From the NCBI GenBank assembly GCA_947630525.1, contig CANRHW010000121.1, forward strand, positions 1 to 5,036: a stretch of DNA of 5,036 bases. The letters are read 5' to 3'. Position 1 is the stretch's first letter. Every line of letters starts with the position of its first letter. This document shows positions 4,400 to 5,036 of the stretch, piece by piece. Made by a program: the position numbers and the translations under genes. The notes under the pieces are model-generated. The model was not told the origin of the DNA and did not search any database. It worked only from the letters and a program-made list of their open reading frames with translations. The DNA comes from an uncultured Clostridia bacterium. Its GTDB lineage: Bacteria > Bacillota > Clostridia > UMGS1883.

Positions 4400-5036
4400 T
4401 ATATTCTTACTCCCGCTTCGGCCGTCGCCCCGAAAAGCACCGGCTCAACCGCATAGCGCAGCGCGTCCATCAAATGGTTGTCTTTATCGACGGGGCGGTC
4501 AAGTAATTTGCCGAATTTATCCGTACTCCATCGGTAATTGCTGATTTCCCTGATAAAATTGCGGCATTCATGGTGCACGATAATATCAAAGCATTGCAGC
4601 CTTTGTATTCCGTGGGTCACGCTGTCCGGCCCCTTGACAGCGGGAATTGCCCAAAGCCCGCGGTTGTTAAGCTCCATAATATGCTGTTTACCCGCGCTGT
4701 CGCAAGTGACGAACCGTGCGCCTATCCGCTTATGAACCTCTTCTGCCAACGTATCAAGCGTTACCCCGCCTCGGTAATACTCGTCGAACACGTATATTTT
4801 CTTTTGTCCGAGCTCAACGTCGATGCAAACAAGCGCGTTGGGGTCTGTGGCGCCAAAGTCAAGTCCGTGGTAAATGTTTGCGAACGACGGAATAAGCGTA
4901 CTCAAGTCCTCGACCCGCCAATTATCGAAAATAACGCCCTCTGTTATGCCCCAGTTGCCAAGACCGGCGACCTCGTATCTCTTCGGGCGGTTTTTCTTCA
5001 TGTCCTCAAACAGCCGTAAGTCCTTTTCGTCAAGCC
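4399..5036 (-). CDS. Terminase large subunit, C-terminal nuclease part (cut by window edge)
   Basis: The frame is open to the right edge, so the true start and the ATPase half lie outside the window; the Met at 4999-5001 is internal. The visible 211 residues are the RNase H-like nuclease domain that cuts concatemeric DNA during packaging. Numbering from the internal Met, the three expected acidic metal ligands are D48 in IYHGLDFGATDPNA (near 4858-4860), D101 in FVTCDSAG (near 4699-4701) and D179 in NHLMDALRYA (near 4465-4467). All three are present, so the nuclease looks intact. The pattern fits the PBSX/SPP1-type large terminase family. The protein ends GVRI with its TAA overlapping the start of the next small gene. 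It is the first gene of the visible head operon and would act with a small terminase subunit encoded further right. Confidence 0.93.
   Translation of the reverse strand, partial: LDEKDLRLFEDMKKNRPKRYEVAGLGNWGITEGVIFDNWRVEDLSTLIPSFANIYHGLDFGATDPNALVCIDVELGQKKIYVFDEYYRGGVTLDTLAEEVHKRIGARFVTCDSAGKQHIMELNNRGLWAIPAVKGPDSVTHGIQRLQCFDIIVHHECRNFIREISNYRWSTDKFGKLLDRPVDKDNHLMDALRYAVEPVLFGATAEAGVRI

Overview
This window looks like the head-gene cluster of a tailed phage or prophage from a low-to-medium GC Firmicute, most likely a clostridial or Oscillospirales-type gut bacterium. The reasons are strong AGGAGGT-type ribosome binding sites, the SPP1-type order terminase - portal - minor head protein, and genes packed with ATGA and TAATG overlaps. 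The host assignment is inference.

The structural genes all lie on the minus strand and read from right to left. They are: the C-terminal nuclease half of the large terminase subunit (cut by the right edge); a 48-residue zinc-ribbon-like protein; an SPP1 gp6-like portal protein; an SPP1 gp7/Mu F-like minor head protein with a C-terminal HEXXH (zincin-like) domain; and a 71-residue Cys-rich protein. After a roughly 550-base gap come a 52-residue hydrophobic protein bracketed by two minus-strand terminators, and the first 49 residues of a probable scaffold-like protein cut by the left edge. The terminase, portal and minor head proteins package DNA and build the portal vertex. The AT-rich C-terminal domain of the minor head protein and the Cys-rich gene after it look like an exchangeable module.

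The most striking element is in the gap, on the opposite strand. A near-ideal promoter (TTGAAA, 17-base spacer, extended TGCTATAAT) at 482-510 drives an RNA of about 415 nt that ends at an intrinsic terminator at 909-933. This RNA contains a complete set of group I intron core elements in rotated order. The 3' half (P5', P4', P6, P7, P3', P8, P7', P9 and the 3' splice site) comes first. A 14-nt exon-like segment follows, and then the 5' half (5' splice site, P1, P2, P3, P4, P5). Helices P1-P4 and P6-P10 can be paired by eye; P5 has two possible registers. P3, P4 and P5 pair bases more than 300 nt apart, as expected for a circularly permuted group I intron opened in L5. By the usual two-step mechanism it would release a 14-nt RNA circle (765-778). 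The gap contains no convincing protein gene.
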